Shown: positions 1-11,000, counted from the stretch's first letter. The stretch is 64,000 nucleotides of DNA from Carettochelys insculpta (GCF_033958435.1 NC_134152.1:26138001-26202000); one strand, 5' to 3'. Notes: generated by a model from the sequence alone, not told the origin. A program made the numbers and translations.

Positions 1-2113
1 TGGCAATCCTTGAATTTCTATTGAACACCACTGCTCTATAGTTTCACAAATAATTAAGGTGACACTGGACTGCTTGAGCCTTACAGAAAAGGCTTGTAAC
101 TTGAGCCTTTTGCCCTGGGAAGACAGTCACTCCAGGCCATGGTTTAGGCATTTCAGCATTCCTGGCAAGCTTTCACAGTTGTTGTCTTAGGATATACTTA
201 GTCATAGATAAATGGAGCAATTCCACAGCAAGGCCTGTAAAGCCAGTGCCCATTTACAATTGCTACGCATTCACAAATTTTGTACCCCTGGCTAAGTAAC
301 TGAAATTTTAACCATTTTTAGCTTGGTGTAAACAGGTGGAAATACAAACAGTTAATACATGAAGACTGAAATTATGTAGGGAAATAATTTTGTATTCACA
401 ATTTTTTAATAGGAAACACCTCTTTCTACATGAATAAGATTCTGCGATTGGTCAAATATACTGCAACATCTTTTGCATCACTGTTAGTGCAACTATTTCA
501 AATGGTTTTGCTGACCTTGGGTTGTGAACTTAAAGGTACCTTTTTAGTGGTCTTCCCCTCTTCCCCCAAAGCCACCACCTTAATAAAAAGAACTGTGCTT
601 TTTTCCTGCGTGGCTTTTCATCCATTTCACCTGTTGCACCATGGTGTCTTTCATAGTAATTTGCCTGGTTTCTCTTATGCTCACTTGCTGACTTTGCACG
701 TTTTTCCCTTTGGAAATGTCAGAATACAGGTTTGTGGTAACTGTGGTTTTTGTGTTTTGGCCTTTTTTTCTTCCCAGGAAATTGCATGGTATAGGGAAGG
801 TGGAGGGGTTTAACACTACCAAACTGTAATTATTCAGTGCGTTCAAAATGCTCCCACTAGACTTCATGTTCCAAGTTTGTTTTAGTTCTGCAAGGTTAAG
901 TCTACTTGTTAACCCTTTCTCTGTAGGCTGCTCTGCTGTGTGTGGGGGATAACCTTGATCATGTAATGTTTGTTGCCTCTCTATCAGTGCACATCTACAT
1001 AGCAGCTAGACCAGTAATGGGCAACCTGTGGCTGGCAGGACACATGCAGCCTACTGGGGTTCCACCTGCAGCCTGCACACCCTCTGTGTCTACCCCTTCC
1101 CCACATGCCTCTTGTGCACTGGGAATTGGCACCCGGCACTTCCTATTCCTCTCCTTCCCTCCCAGAATTTTTGGAGTGCCATGAATCAAGTGATTTGTCC
1201 GGCTTGCAGCCCCACTACTCCCCCTCGTTCTCTCCTAGAGCATCAGTAGCCGCAAACAGCTGATTTGTGGCATTCAAACTCTGGGAGAGAAGGAAGGGGA
1301 GGAGTGGGGACAGTGCAAATCATCAGATTCATGGCACTTTGAAAGTGATGGGAGGGAAGGAAGTGTGTGGTTCCAGTACCCTATTGCACGAGGGGTTTGT
1401 GGGGGGCCACAGGTTGCTCACCACTGCCAATTATGTGCCCCACTCTTTAGTCTTGGTTGCCCATCTGTGAGCTAGACACCTGTGTCAGGCCCAAGTCAAC
1501 CAGCTCCGGCTCCCAGCGAGATAGAGTCCTAGAACCCAGGTTCCAGCTCAAGACCGGAAGTCTGAACAGCAATGGAATAGTCCCACAAACTCAAGTTTGC
1601 TGGCATGGGCCAGACATGGGTGTCTAGTTGCCCTGTAAGTTTACCCTCAAAGTAAATTTTCTAATTATTATGTTAAAGCTGACCTTGCAAGAGGAGAAAG
1701 TAACTGTAGTCTTCATGTTCCCTGAAAGAGATTGCTTATCTTTCTCTCACTCCTTCAGTAATGCTTTTTTCTGCCTTTCTGATGTTGGAATGGTCTGGTC
1801 TCTTCTGGATATTCCATTAAAATCAGGAAAGGGGTGTAGCAGTTGGTCCACAATTGAGAGGATAGGGGTGTTCAATAGCGTTGGTATCCTTAGTAGAATA
1901 TTTGAACTAAATAGATATAAAGCAGTTTCAAACACTGATTAAAAATAGCTGCTCCTCCTGTTGCATCAAGTAATCCATGTTTCATTTGCTACCTGGCGAG
2001 GCTTGAACTAATTCTCCATTTCCAACAGTGTGCTCCATGGAAAATTGTAGGCTAACAGAATGTGAATTTGAGGTTTTCCCTTATATGTATCTTGTATTAG
2101 AAATTCAGATCAT
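1..2113 (+). other. SUN1 intron sequence upstream of the DIRS insertion
   Basis: I found no supportable coding exon here. The short open frames lack homology that I recognise and lack paired splice sites. The next SUN1 exon downstream starts at 8056 in phase 1, so the preceding SUN1 exon must lie left of the window or be unrecognised. An hAT-like MITE occupies about 1013-1427. The rest looks like unique intron sequence. Confidence 0.6.
1013..1427. mobile_element. hAT-like non-autonomous element (MITE)
   Basis: The left edge reads CAGTAATGGGCAACCTGTGG. The right edge (about 1410-1427) is its inverted partner, GCCACAGGTTGCTCACCACTG on the top strand. Such CAGTGGT..GGCAACCTG termini are typical of hAT MITEs in reptile genomes. 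No clear 8-bp target duplication is visible, so the exact ends are approximate. The interior carries no coding sequence. Confidence 0.6.
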
Positions 2114-2285
2114 CTTCTTCGAGTGTCCCTGTGGGTGCTCCACGTTAGGTGTCGGGCTCGCCCCTGCGCCGCAGGTCGGATCTTCCAAGCAGTTTCTGCT
2201 GCACCGCGCATGTGCCGGTGCGCGCCGCTCCCTTGCGCGCTCCCGGCCACGCGCGCGATCCAGTCCCCGCCAGTTCCTCTTTAAC
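2114..2285. repeat. DIRS left inverted terminal repeat
   Basis: Starts CTTCTTCGAGTGTCCCTGTG and is inverted relative to about 7850-8018, at roughly 90 percent identity by eye. It is GC- and CpG-rich. It lacks the outer ~26-base extension seen on the right copy. Confidence 0.85.
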
Positions 2286-2634
2286 CGCCATCGGCTGCAG
2301 ACGGAATCCGCTCAGGCTACGGCCAGAGTTAGCGTATTTAATGTTTTTAATTGTTTTGAAGTTTCTTCAGTCTTAGATTAAGTTAGTTGGTTGTTGTTTT
2401 CAACAAAAATAAAACAAAAACAAAGAAAGGGAAGGAATTCAAAGCTTCCAATCCTAGTAACAAGCGGAGCACCGGAGGCCAGGAGCCTAGGGCCATTAGC
2501 CCTCCTGCCGCGGCAGGCTTTATCCGAGAGGGGAACAAGCACAGAGAAGGTGCTAAGTACCCTATTAACAACTCAAAGACTCACCACAATGGTCCTCTTC
2601 AGGATTCAAGAAGTGTGAGTCGTGCCGCGAGGAG

Positions 2635-3890
2635 ATGCCAGCGTCTGATGGGCACAGTCAGTGTATAAGGTGCTTGGGGGAATCCCATGTCACTCAGAAA
2701 TGTTCCTTCTGCGCCAAGTTAACAGCCAGAGCAAGGAAGGACAGGGAAATGCGGCTGAAACTGCTGCTGTTCGACAAGGCCCTCCAGCCAGACGTGCCGG
2801 AGCGGCCACAGCAGGAGGGACCCTCTGGGGCCCATAAAAGGAAAGCCGCGTCCCTAACCCCATCAGCGCAAAAATGGAGGAAAATCTCCCCAACCCGATC
2901 CCTGCCGGCAGCAACAGCAAGCGGGACGGGTGGAGCGCACAGCCCCCAGCCGCAGCTACAGCTGATCGGCGGTGGCGCGGAGACGCACGTGGCGGAAATT
3001 CAGACTCCGATGATCAAACAGCTGCCCCGCACCGCAGGCAGGGCGGCGGTCAAGCAAGCGCCAGAACCGGCGGCACCGCAAACAGCGGCCCCGACCCCTG
3101 GGGAACCAGCGGCGCAGAGTGCGCAGGCACGCAGCCTGCAGGCACTGGGGGAGACTGCCCGCGCGGCACCGCTGAGGAGCGTGCTGAGCGTGGTGCAGAC
3201 TATGGGGCTGAGATCCCCGACGCGTCAGGGGGCGGAGCCACCCCCACAGGGGAGGGGAAAGGCAGCACAAAAAACATGGCACCGCAGTCCCTCTCCAGAC
3301 AGGGCTGCAGAGCTGCTTTCTCTGAGCCCTCCGCTCGTGCTGCGGACTCCAACGAGAAGGCAGGGATAACCCCTAGCCTATCCGGAGCCCCCATCTCCAT
3401 TTCTACAGCCAGCCTCCCCATAGCTTGTACCACCTTCGCCCTTCTTGGGCTTCGAGCCACTTGAGTACTATCACAAATCGGTCTCTCCAGCGTCCCATGT
3501 CTCCAGAAGATCTCGCTCCCCCAGACGTAGGGGGTATGCACCAAGGGAGTGGTCCAGGTCACCATCCCAGGAGCGGTGCCCGTGTTGCCATGGTCACCCC
3601 TATCATGCGGGGCATAGACACCTTAGGCTTACTACCAGGGACAGATCCCCACAGACGGTTCCGTATCCCCGAGGGCAATCGTGCACGGGGACAGAGACTC
3701 AGATATCTCAGGGGGAGTTGGTTCTGGAACCCCAGGATTTTCCCTCGCAAGCTTCTAGCGAGCGGATGTACCACCGTCAACAGGACCCGGAGGGGTCCAG
3801 AGAGGCGTACCCTAGCGGTTCCTCGCTGTCCTCCCCGGATGAGGCTACGGCCCCGGGGGACGTCCATCCTCGGACGATCTCAAACAGTTC
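2635..3890 (+). pseudogene. DIRS gag-like ORF, N-terminal part, interrupted
   Basis: The first frame (2635-3369, 244 codons) opens with a short Cys-rich segment (CIRCLGESH..CSFCAK) that could be a zinc-knuckle-like motif. It continues into a Pro/Ala/Gln-rich stretch. The same frame resumes at 3445 after stops near 3370 and 3424, with an Arg/Ser-rich region (SRRSRSPRRRGY) and a second Cys/His cluster (CPCCHGHPYH). A shift to another frame near 3860-3890 leads into the conserved gag C-terminus. At least two stops and one frameshift are therefore present. Gag of DIRS elements is poorly conserved, so the domain calls rest on position and composition. Confidence 0.7.
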
Positions 3891-4718
3891 CAAGAGCTGT
3901 TTAAAAGGGTGGCGTTCACGCAAGGCATCCAGACAGCAGAGGTGCAAGAGAAGCACCATAAGCTCCTTAAAAATCTGAGACCTCTGGCCTCCTCTAAAAT
4001 AGCCATACCGCTTGACGAAGCAATCTTGGAGTCCGCCACCACGATATGGCAGACCCCTGCGACTATTCCGCCTGTCCACAAGAGAGCGGACAAGAAATAC
4101 TTCGTGCCGGCGAAGGACATGGAGTTCCTATTCAGCCACCCGCAACCAAATTCTCTGGTAGTAGAATCGTCTCAACAGAGATCAAAAACGTCTCAGTTCA
4201 AAACAGGGGTAACGGACAAAGATGCCAAGAAACTAGAGCTGTTCGGCAGAAAGGTCTACTCCTCCTCCACCCTACTGTTGAGAATGGCGAATTACGCAGC
4301 GCATCTAGCGAACCACAATTTCAACAACTACTCTAGGTTAACCTCCCTCATGGACTTGCTTCCAGAGGACCAGAAGCCGGTGCTCAAGGCTTTTGTGCAA
4401 GAAGGCTACGCGGCCTCGAGCACGGGAGTTCAGATCGCCCTGGATGTTGCGGACACAGCAGCATGCTCAACAGCTACGGCAGTGGTAATGCGAAGGGAGT
4501 CCTGGCTCCAAACATTTGGGGGGACCTTAGGGATCTACACCCCTCCATACAGAAAGAAAAAGTACTACCCTCAGCAAAGACGGTACCAGTATCAGCCACA
4601 GCGTCCCCAGTACCACAGGGGTTACGAGCAAGGGCGACATCAACAATATAGAACTTCCAGGCGACGTTCCCAACAGAGCCGTGCGTCCTCGGGGCAGGGC
4701 CAAAGGCCACAAGTTTGA
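3864..4718 (+). CDS. DIRS gag-like ORF, C-terminal part
   Basis: The open frame (Met at 3909, 269 codons) is the better-conserved half of a DIRS gag: helical segments with LLKNLRPL, AIPLDEAILES and SSTLLLRMANYAAH, then a Tyr/Gln/Arg-rich tail (RRYQYQPQRPQYHR) ending just before the RT domain. It overlaps the start of the RT frame by 38 bases. It lies one frame away from the N-terminal gag, so gag as a whole is interrupted here. Confidence 0.7.
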   Translation, partial: PSSDDLKQFQELFKRVAFTQGIQTAEVQEKHHKLLKNLRPLASSKIAIPLDEAILESATTIWQTPATIPPVHKRADKKYFVPAKDMEFLFSHPQPNSLVVESSQQRSKTSQFKTGVTDKDAKKLELFGRKVYSSSTLLLRMANYAAHLANHNFNNYSRLTSLMDLLPEDQKPVLKAFVQEGYAASSTGVQIALDVADTAACSTATAVVMRRESWLQTFGGTLGIYTPPYRKKKYYPQQRRYQYQPQRPQYHRGYEQGRHQQYRTSRRRSQQSRASSGQGQRPQV

Positions 4719-5511
4719 CACACAGATCCACGGCTGCGCCATCACTACCATCACACAGTGTCATCCAAAGCTGTTATTCCACCATCGCCTCCGACCATTC
4801 TGCGACCTGTGGCAAAGGATCACCACAGACAAATGGGTGCTGGAGATCATAGCCACGGGGTACATGATCCCCTTCCAGTCGCTCCTACCGCCACAACCTC
4901 CACCCAGGCTCCACCTGCAGGATGCCTCCCACGAAGCGAGACTCAAGCAGGAGGTAGACCATTTTATGCTCATAGGGGCAGTGGAAAGAGTGCCGGAGCA
5001 ACTGCAAGGGAAAGGGTTCTACTCCAGATACTTCCTCATGGAGAAAAAGACAGGACGCTGGAGGCCCATCTTAGATCTTCGAGGCCTCAGCCGGTACCTG
5101 CGCAAGCAACGCTTTCGGATGATCACAATCACCTCCATCCTTACGGCACTGGACGATGGAGATTGGTTCACAGCCCTCGACTTACAAGACACGTATTTTC
5201 ACATAACTATCCATCCGGCTCACCGACAATTCCTCCAGTTCATGGTAGGCAAAGAACATTTTCAATACAAGGTCCTCCCGTTCGGCCTCTCCTCGGCCCC
5301 CAGAGTCTTCACCAAGACCTTGGCAGTGGTGTCGGCCTACCTGCACAGACAGGGGGTATTTATATTCCTGTATCTGGACAACTGCCTACTCAAAGGGGCC
5401 TCGAAGGAGGAGGTACTACGCATGATACGCGTCACAGCAGGCACGTTCTCTTTGCTCGGCCTGGTTAGCAATCTGGCAAAATCAAAGATAGACCCCACAC
5501 AGAGGGCATAG
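4681..5511 (+). pseudogene. DIRS reverse transcriptase domain, catalytic motif altered
   Basis: The 276-codon frame is a clear DIRS-type RT. Visible motifs are RWRPILDLRGLSRYL (fingers), DWFTALDLQDTYFHI (motif A, first catalytic Asp), VLPFGLSSAPRVFTK (motif B) and FLYLDNCLLKG (motif C). Motif C should read YxDD; here the second Asp is Asn, which should abolish polymerase activity. The frame ends at 5511 in IDPTQRA, where the family normally continues into RNase H. A frameshift therefore separates RT from RNase H, and this copy cannot make a working RT-RNase H. Confidence 0.9.
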
Positions 5512-6277
5512 AGCTCATAGGAGCATGCATAAATTCTATTACAGCAAGAGTGTATCTACCAGAGACAGGCTTTCAGGCCGTCGGCTCCCTCGTGCAAGTC
5601 ATCACCTTCAGCCCTACAGTGCCGGTTCTGACGTGCTTACAGCTGCTGGGCCACATGGCAGCAGCGACGTTCGTAGTACAGAACGCCAGGTTACACATGC
5701 GCAGCATGCAGCACTGGCTGGCGAGCGTATACAAACCGGGAGCACACACCGTTCACAGGGTGGTGTCGCCCACGACAGAGGTGCGCAGATCCCTGCAATG
5801 GTGGGTAAACCCCAAGAACATGCTAACAGGGGTACCCTTCCACCAACCACAAGTATCGGTTTTTTCTTACTACAGATGCCTCCCACGGAACAGTCACTGC
5901 ACATAAATATACTGGAGCTCAGAGCAGTTTTCAACGCCTGCAGACACTTTCGAGACCATATACAAGGCAAAGTAGTCGGGATCAGTACAGACAATACCTC
6001 TACCATGTTTTATATAAATCGGCAAGGAGGAGCTCGGTCCCGTGCCTTATGTGCGGAAGCAGTCCGGTTGTGGAACTGGTGCATCGCCAACAATATAACC
6101 GTGAAAGCCTTGTACTTACCAGGCACTCACAATGTGAAGGCAGACCAGCTGAGCAGGCGTTTCGCACTCACGCACGAGTGGCAGATTCGTCCCGATCTGC
6201 TACGACCGATTTTTCACGCATGGGGCTTTCCCCAGATAGACCTGTTTGCCACTCAACACAACAAGAAGTGCCCATGA
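5512..6277 (+). pseudogene. DIRS RNase H region, frameshifted
   Basis: The connection and RNase H part is split between two frames. The first half is in the frame of 5550-5906 (LPETGFQAVGSLVQV.., SLQWWVNPKN). The second is in the frame ending at 6277, with HINILELRAVFNA (catalytic Glu region), GISTDNTSTMFYIN (catalytic Asp region) and GTHNVKADQLSRRF (final Asp motif). The switch lies near 5860-5870. The RNase H residues survive, but the reading frame does not. Confidence 0.85.
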
Positions 6278-7635
6278 TACTGCTACAGGGCAGGACTGGG
6301 ACGGGGGTCCCTGGGGGACGCATTCGCGATCTCCTGGAGGGGCCCCCTGCTTTACGCTTTTCCTCCCACAGTGCTGATCCACAAAGTCTTGCAGAAAGCC
6401 AGGAGAGAAGGAGCCCGAATGATCCTGATAGTCCCAACGTGGGATCGACAGCAATGGTTCCCCCTACTCCTGCGCATGTCGGACCGTCCACCAATGCCCC
6501 TCCCGGTGGCACCGGATCTGCTCACGCAAGCTCAGGGGTCTATAGTACATCCGCACCCCCAAGGCCTGCAACTACAAGCGTGGCTAATCTATGGCTCAGC
6601 TCCCTAGAGAGCACATGTACGGAGGAAGTGCAACAAGTCCTAGAAAGCAGCAGGAGGACTTCCACCAGGAAGACCTACAAGCAGAAATGGACTCGCTTCA
6701 CGGCATGGTGTTCTACCAAACAGTTAGCCCCCCTTTCGGTGCCTATACCTGTAATATTAGAGTATTTACTGGACCTCAAGAGAGGAGGACTCTCACTATC
6801 CTCGTTAAAGGTCCACCTTGCCGCCATTTTGGCGTACAGACACGAAGAGGAAGGGCACACGGTGTTCACCCATCCCATGGTTACCAGGTTCCTCAAAGGG
6901 TTGGTAAACCTATACCCCCCTCGGAAACTGCTTCCACCTTCGTGGAACTTGGACCTGGTGTTTAGTGCGCTAACGGGACCACCGTTCGAGCCTTTAGCCA
7001 CGGTTTCCCTCCGCCTCCTTACGATAAAGACGACCTTCCTTCTCGCAATTACGTCAGCTCGCAGGGTGAGCGAGCTTGCGGCAGTTATGGCAACGCCACC
7101 CTGCACAGTATTTTCCAAGGAGGCGGTAACCATACGGCTGCATCCAGCCTTTGTTCCTAAAGTTTCTTCTGAGTTTCATATTAACGAACCTAGTGTTTTA
7201 CCCTCGTTTTATCCAAAGCCTCATAACTCTAACAAAGAGGCGCGCCTACACCTCCTGGACGTGAGGAGGGCGCTAGCCTTCTATATAGACAGGACCAAGT
7301 CCTTCCGGAAAACGGATAGACTCCTAGTCTCTCTCGCTCCCAAATCAAAAGGAGAAGGTCTCTCTTCGCAGAGAATCTCGAAGCACATTGTATCCTGCAT
7401 AAAAATGTGCTACGAACTCAAAAAGACTCCTTTACTGGCCATGCCCAGGGCTCACTCCACTAGGGCGGTGGCGGCATCAACAGCCTTTTTCAAGGGCGTT
7501 GCGCTAAAAGACATTTGCAGAGCGGCGACCTGGTCATCCTATGACACCTTCGCCAAGCACTACGCCCTTCACAGGGTATTCCAAGAGGATACCCAGCTCT
7601 TGGCAGCGGTCCTTTCGGGGACAAGCTGCACATGA
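6049..7635 (+). CDS. DIRS tyrosine recombinase (YR)
   Basis: This is a 528-codon open frame. Its first ~180 codons overlap RNase H in another frame and may be only partly translated. The recombinase proper starts near 6600. The N-terminal SAM-like part includes TSTRKTYKQKWTRF, and the catalytic part has SARRVSELAA (first Arg), PRAHSTRAVAAS (His-x-x-Arg) and DTFAKHYALH (Tyr nucleophile). All expected R-HxxR-Y residues are present with no stop. In DIRS elements this enzyme integrates a circular DNA intermediate without target duplication. It is the only enzyme of this copy that appears intact. Confidence 0.88.
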   Translation: MCGSSPVVELVHRQQYNRESLVLTRHSQCEGRPAEQAFRTHARVADSSRSATTDFSRMGLSPDRPVCHSTQQEVPMILLQGRTGTGVPGGRIRDLLEGPPALRFSSHSADPQSLAESQERRSPNDPDSPNVGSTAMVPPTPAHVGPSTNAPPGGTGSAHASSGVYSTSAPPRPATTSVANLWLSSLESTCTEEVQQVLESSRRTSTRKTYKQKWTRFTAWCSTKQLAPLSVPIPVILEYLLDLKRGGLSLSSLKVHLAAILAYRHEEEGHTVFTHPMVTRFLKGLVNLYPPRKLLPPSWNLDLVFSALTGPPFEPLATVSLRLLTIKTTFLLAITSARRVSELAAVMATPPCTVFSKEAVTIRLHPAFVPKVSSEFHINEPSVLPSFYPKPHNSNKEARLHLLDVRRALAFYIDRTKSFRKTDRLLVSLAPKSKGEGLSSQRISKHIVSCIKMCYELKKTPLLAMPRAHSTRAVAASTAFFKGVALKDICRAATWSSYDTFAKHYALHRVFQEDTQLLAAVLSGTSCT

Positions 7636-7680
7636 TCCGATTACCCACCTCCTATTTTGGGTTACTGCTGGGTAGTCACC

Positions 7681-7779
7681 TAACGTGGAGCACCCATGGG
7701 GACACTCGAAGAAGAAAGAGAAGTTACTCACCGTAGTAATGGTGGTTCTTCGAGATGTGTCCCCGTGGGTGCTCCACCA
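7681..7779. repeat. DIRS internal complementary region (ICR)
   Basis: The left half (7681-7713) is the reverse complement of the left outer end (2114 onward). The right half (7714-7779) is the reverse complement of the right outer end (about 7980-8044), including AAAGAGAAGTTACTCACCG. This back-to-back joint is the template used to complete the termini in the DIRS-1 replication model. It overlaps the region just after the recombinase stop. Confidence 0.88.
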
Positions 7780-7849
7780 CCCGCCCATCCTCCCCGTTTC
7801 AGATCTCTGTTTAGTGTTTTGCAGGAGCATCCGAGGCGGTTGGTCAAGG

Positions 7850-8044
7850 AACTGGCGGGGACCGGATCACGCGCATGGCCGGGAACGCGCAAGGGAGCGG
7901 CGCACACCGGCATATGCGCGGTCCAGCAGAAACTGCTTGGAAGAGCCGACCTGCGGCGCCGGGGTGAGCCCAACACTTAACATGGAGCACCCACGGGGAT
8001 GCATCTCGAAGAACCACCGTTACTACGGTGAGTAACTTCTCTTT
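7850..8044. repeat. DIRS right inverted terminal repeat with outer extension
   Basis: Inverted relative to 2114-2285, then extended by about 26 bases ending GTGAGTAACTTCTCTTT at 8044. The extension is absent from the left repeat but present in complement within the ICR, which fixes the element's right end. The end lies 11 bp before the SUN1 exon at 8056. Confidence 0.85.
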
Positions 8045-8055
8045 ATCTAATCAAG

Positions 8056-8091
8056 CTGACCTGGAAGGTGGTCTGGACAAATGGAGAACTG
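8056..8091 (+). CDS. SUN1: SUN1 36-bp microexon
   Basis: Acceptor TCAAG at 8051-8055, donor G|GTAAGT at 8092. Phase 1 in and out. Encodes (A)DLEGGLDKWRT, matching the acidic Gly-rich segment that follows FWGLDDD in mammalian SUN1. The DIRS right end at 8044 forms most of its polypyrimidine tract. Confidence 0.8.
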
Positions 8092-11000
8092 GTAAGTTTT
8101 ACTTCCCAGGAACAAAGCAAGTGAAACTCAAAATTAAGCATTAAATCAAAAACTTCTTTCCCTAATAATTTATTGTATGTTGGGAGTTAAACAGTTAAGT
8201 AGCTAGTTAACAGTCACACCATTTCAGAGATAACCTTCAGCTAGGGGTCAAGCACTTAGAAGAAGACTGCAACAAAACCAAGGAAGGCTGGGCTATATTT
8301 AATGTTGGTAAAGGGAAAAAAATGTAGGACCTACAGCATAGGTAGGGGGACTCCTCAGAAATCATAAAGTTGTAAAAAGCACGCATTCATGGCATTCCTT
8401 TTGCAAGTCACCTTCTCCATCAAATACCTTTTTAAGGTCTCCTGTAGGTGGTGTGGCTTTATAACTGAATGAATCAGGTCTGTGTGCTTGTTAAGCTAGC
8501 GATCTGAGGTTTTGGACTCCAGTAAGTTAAATGCTATACCTTCTTTCTGTATGTATTGCAGCTCACTCAAATTACTGTGGAAGTTTGAATGTAAAAGACT
8601 TTCTCAAAGAGGATGGTCATCTTGGTATAAATGGGGAATCCTTATGTAAGTATAGTTGGGGTTTTTTTGTTCTGTTTTTTCTATATTTTAGCTTTGAGTC
8701 GGAGTCCTGGATGTCACATGACATCTGGATGATAGGAAACAATTCTGGTAGAAGTTGTATAGCTGAACAGTTTGTTTTCCGTTTTACTAAATTTAGACAT
8801 TAAATATTAGTACACAAGCTTATTCCTGCAACCTTTTCAACAGGAGTCAAATATTTGTGGGATTTTTGTCTTGTTAATCTTGCTTAGTTACAGTTGTTGG
8901 TTTTGGAAAATTATACTGTGACATAACTGGAACACCTCTCTTGTTAATAATTTTATTGGTTAATTTGTCACGTTAATTGATTGTTACCGTAACCAACAGG
9001 TGATGACTGTAAGGGGAAGAAACATCTTGAAACACACACAGCAGTCCACATGCAATCCTCAAGGTCTAAAAGGGTAGCAAGGACCATTTGGCACACCTTT
9101 TCTTATGCAGGTTGATGTGCACCTTTTTTTCTGTTTGCTTTTCTTTCACATCCCAATCTCTCAAATGTTAATCACTCATACTGCTTTGTTTTTAGTTTAA
9201 TTGTCACTTGCAGACTAGATTAGTCTGAGTTAACTGTAAAAACATTCTGCAAGAATAGTTACATGACATCTCTTCTATTCCATGTGTTACTTGCTACAAT
9301 GTTAGATTTATTGAGTATACTAGGAAGGAACTTGGCAGATATCTGTTACATATGACACAATTGGTATAAAAAGTTATGGTAATAAATTACCATGTAATAT
9401 TTTAAAATATTAAATACAAAAAAGGTTTTTTGCGTAGTTTTTGTTTTGTTTGTTTTGTGTTTTCTTTTATACTGTACTTTAGGTAAGTGTCTATTTCTGG
9501 AAGGATGGAAAACAGACTTTAAGGAGAAAAGGGATATAAAGATATTCCTATACAGGGTATTTTATTATTTTGTACCCTGTCTTTAGTTTGTGATACAGGT
9601 TGAACCTCTTTAGGCTGGCACTCTCTGCTCTGGCAACATCCGTGATCTGCCATGATTTTAGTTAGCTGAATGTCCACTTATCATGAGTGTGGCCTAGTTG
9701 CCCATGGCCCTATATATAAAGTTTGCTTATAGCCACCAGTCCTGGCTCTTAGTGTTCTGTGCTATTATTTAGCTCTAATTTACCCCTAAAAGTCCCAAAA
9801 GCCCAGTAAGCAGTGGAAGTGTTGGTCATGCTGCTAGATGATATTAATCTCTGCAAATTCTCTGGTTTGGCACCAGTCAGTCCTAAGGGTGCCGGACGAA
9901 AGAGGTTCAACCTGTAGCCTATTGCAGGACTCACATATCTATCCGTCCCAAGAAATGGGCCTGCTAATGCATGGATGAGCACAGGCATCAAGATTCTTCA
10001 GCACTATTTGCTGTCGTTTTCCACCCCTACCCACCCCCATACATTAAAGAAGCATAGACTGAGACTTCTTCCCCACCAACTGGTTTTGTAAAATACTGGG
10101 CTGTGGCAACTGGTGCCACTCAGATTCCAGTATTGACATCTCTGCTAATCTGAAATTTAGAAGTCCCCTAAACTTACCTGTATTGCACTAATCTACACTT
10201 CCTGTATGATCCAAAGGTCATTAGTCTTCATTGGGCTTTGGGTCAGGCCTTTAAAAACCATATGATGCTGTCATAACACAAAATGCATGGCTGGATTTAA
10301 TTATAAAAGCTAGCAATTTACCTCATTAATTTTCAGAAAAGAACATTCTTGTATATCTCAAGATGTCCTCTTGTTAGTGAGGCTATTATTGGCAATATTT
10401 TTTAAATAATGATTTTGAAGAATTGGTATTTGAAGTTGTAAATATTCCTTTTTCTACTCCCACATTCATCCTGCCAACCCAGATACCAGAAACCTTGCAG
10501 TGCACTCTTTTGAAGACAAAACCAGGGAACTTTGGAAGTGTTGCCTGTCTAAAGCATGCATTTGTGTTATATTAAAAAGGGGATGGTTGAAGAGTATTAA
10601 GTAGCATGTTTTTCTGATGGAATATTGTGCCACAAAACATGGGCTTTTTATAGGCTGAAAAAAGGGTATTTTAATTACCCAGAAGATAAAATCAGGAAGT
10701 TAAATGATCTATATTACCAGCCTGTTTTCTTCCACCTTGTAATGGTGGTAGACCACTTATGTCCATATTTTGTTTTATTAGCAGTAATGCTCATTTTGTG
10801 TGCAGTAAACTCTTTCATATCCGGCAGCCCAGGGACCAGGATATTCTGGAAAATAGAGAGGCATACCTACCAATGCATAACACTAAAGAAAAAGAAGATT
10901 AGATATAAAGAAAAAAACAAATGTATGCTGTATTTGCTGTATTTACTTGTATTTACTTTCAGTATGCTGTACTTATGGAAAACATAACTAAAATTTACTT

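Larger units (their letters stand above)
2114..8044 (+). mobile_element. DIRS-type tyrosine-recombinase retrotransposon, nearly full length
   Basis: This 5.9-kb element has the full DIRS layout: left inverted terminal repeat, gag, RT, RNase H, tyrosine recombinase, internal complementary region (ICR) and right inverted terminal repeat. Left-end bases from 2114 (CTTCTTCGAG..) match, inverted, the sequence ending near 8020. The right repeat has about 26 extra bases at its outer edge, as in Dictyostelium DIRS-1. The ICR at 7681-7779 contains the complements of both outer ends joined back to back. No target duplication is visible, as expected for integration of a circle by a tyrosine recombinase. 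Gag and RT-RNase H are broken by stops and frameshifts, while the recombinase frame is open. The element sits in a SUN1 intron in the sense orientation, just before an exon. Confidence 0.93.

Noticed and set aside
430..813. 127-codon open frame on the plus strand near the window start
   Set aside because: No recognised domain, no splice sites in a suitable phase, and overlapping frames on the other strand. Likely chance.
2114..8044. Possibility that the RT-containing element is an endogenous retrovirus
   Set aside because: It has no LTRs, protease, integrase or envelope. The inverted ends, ICR and tyrosine recombinase identify DIRS.
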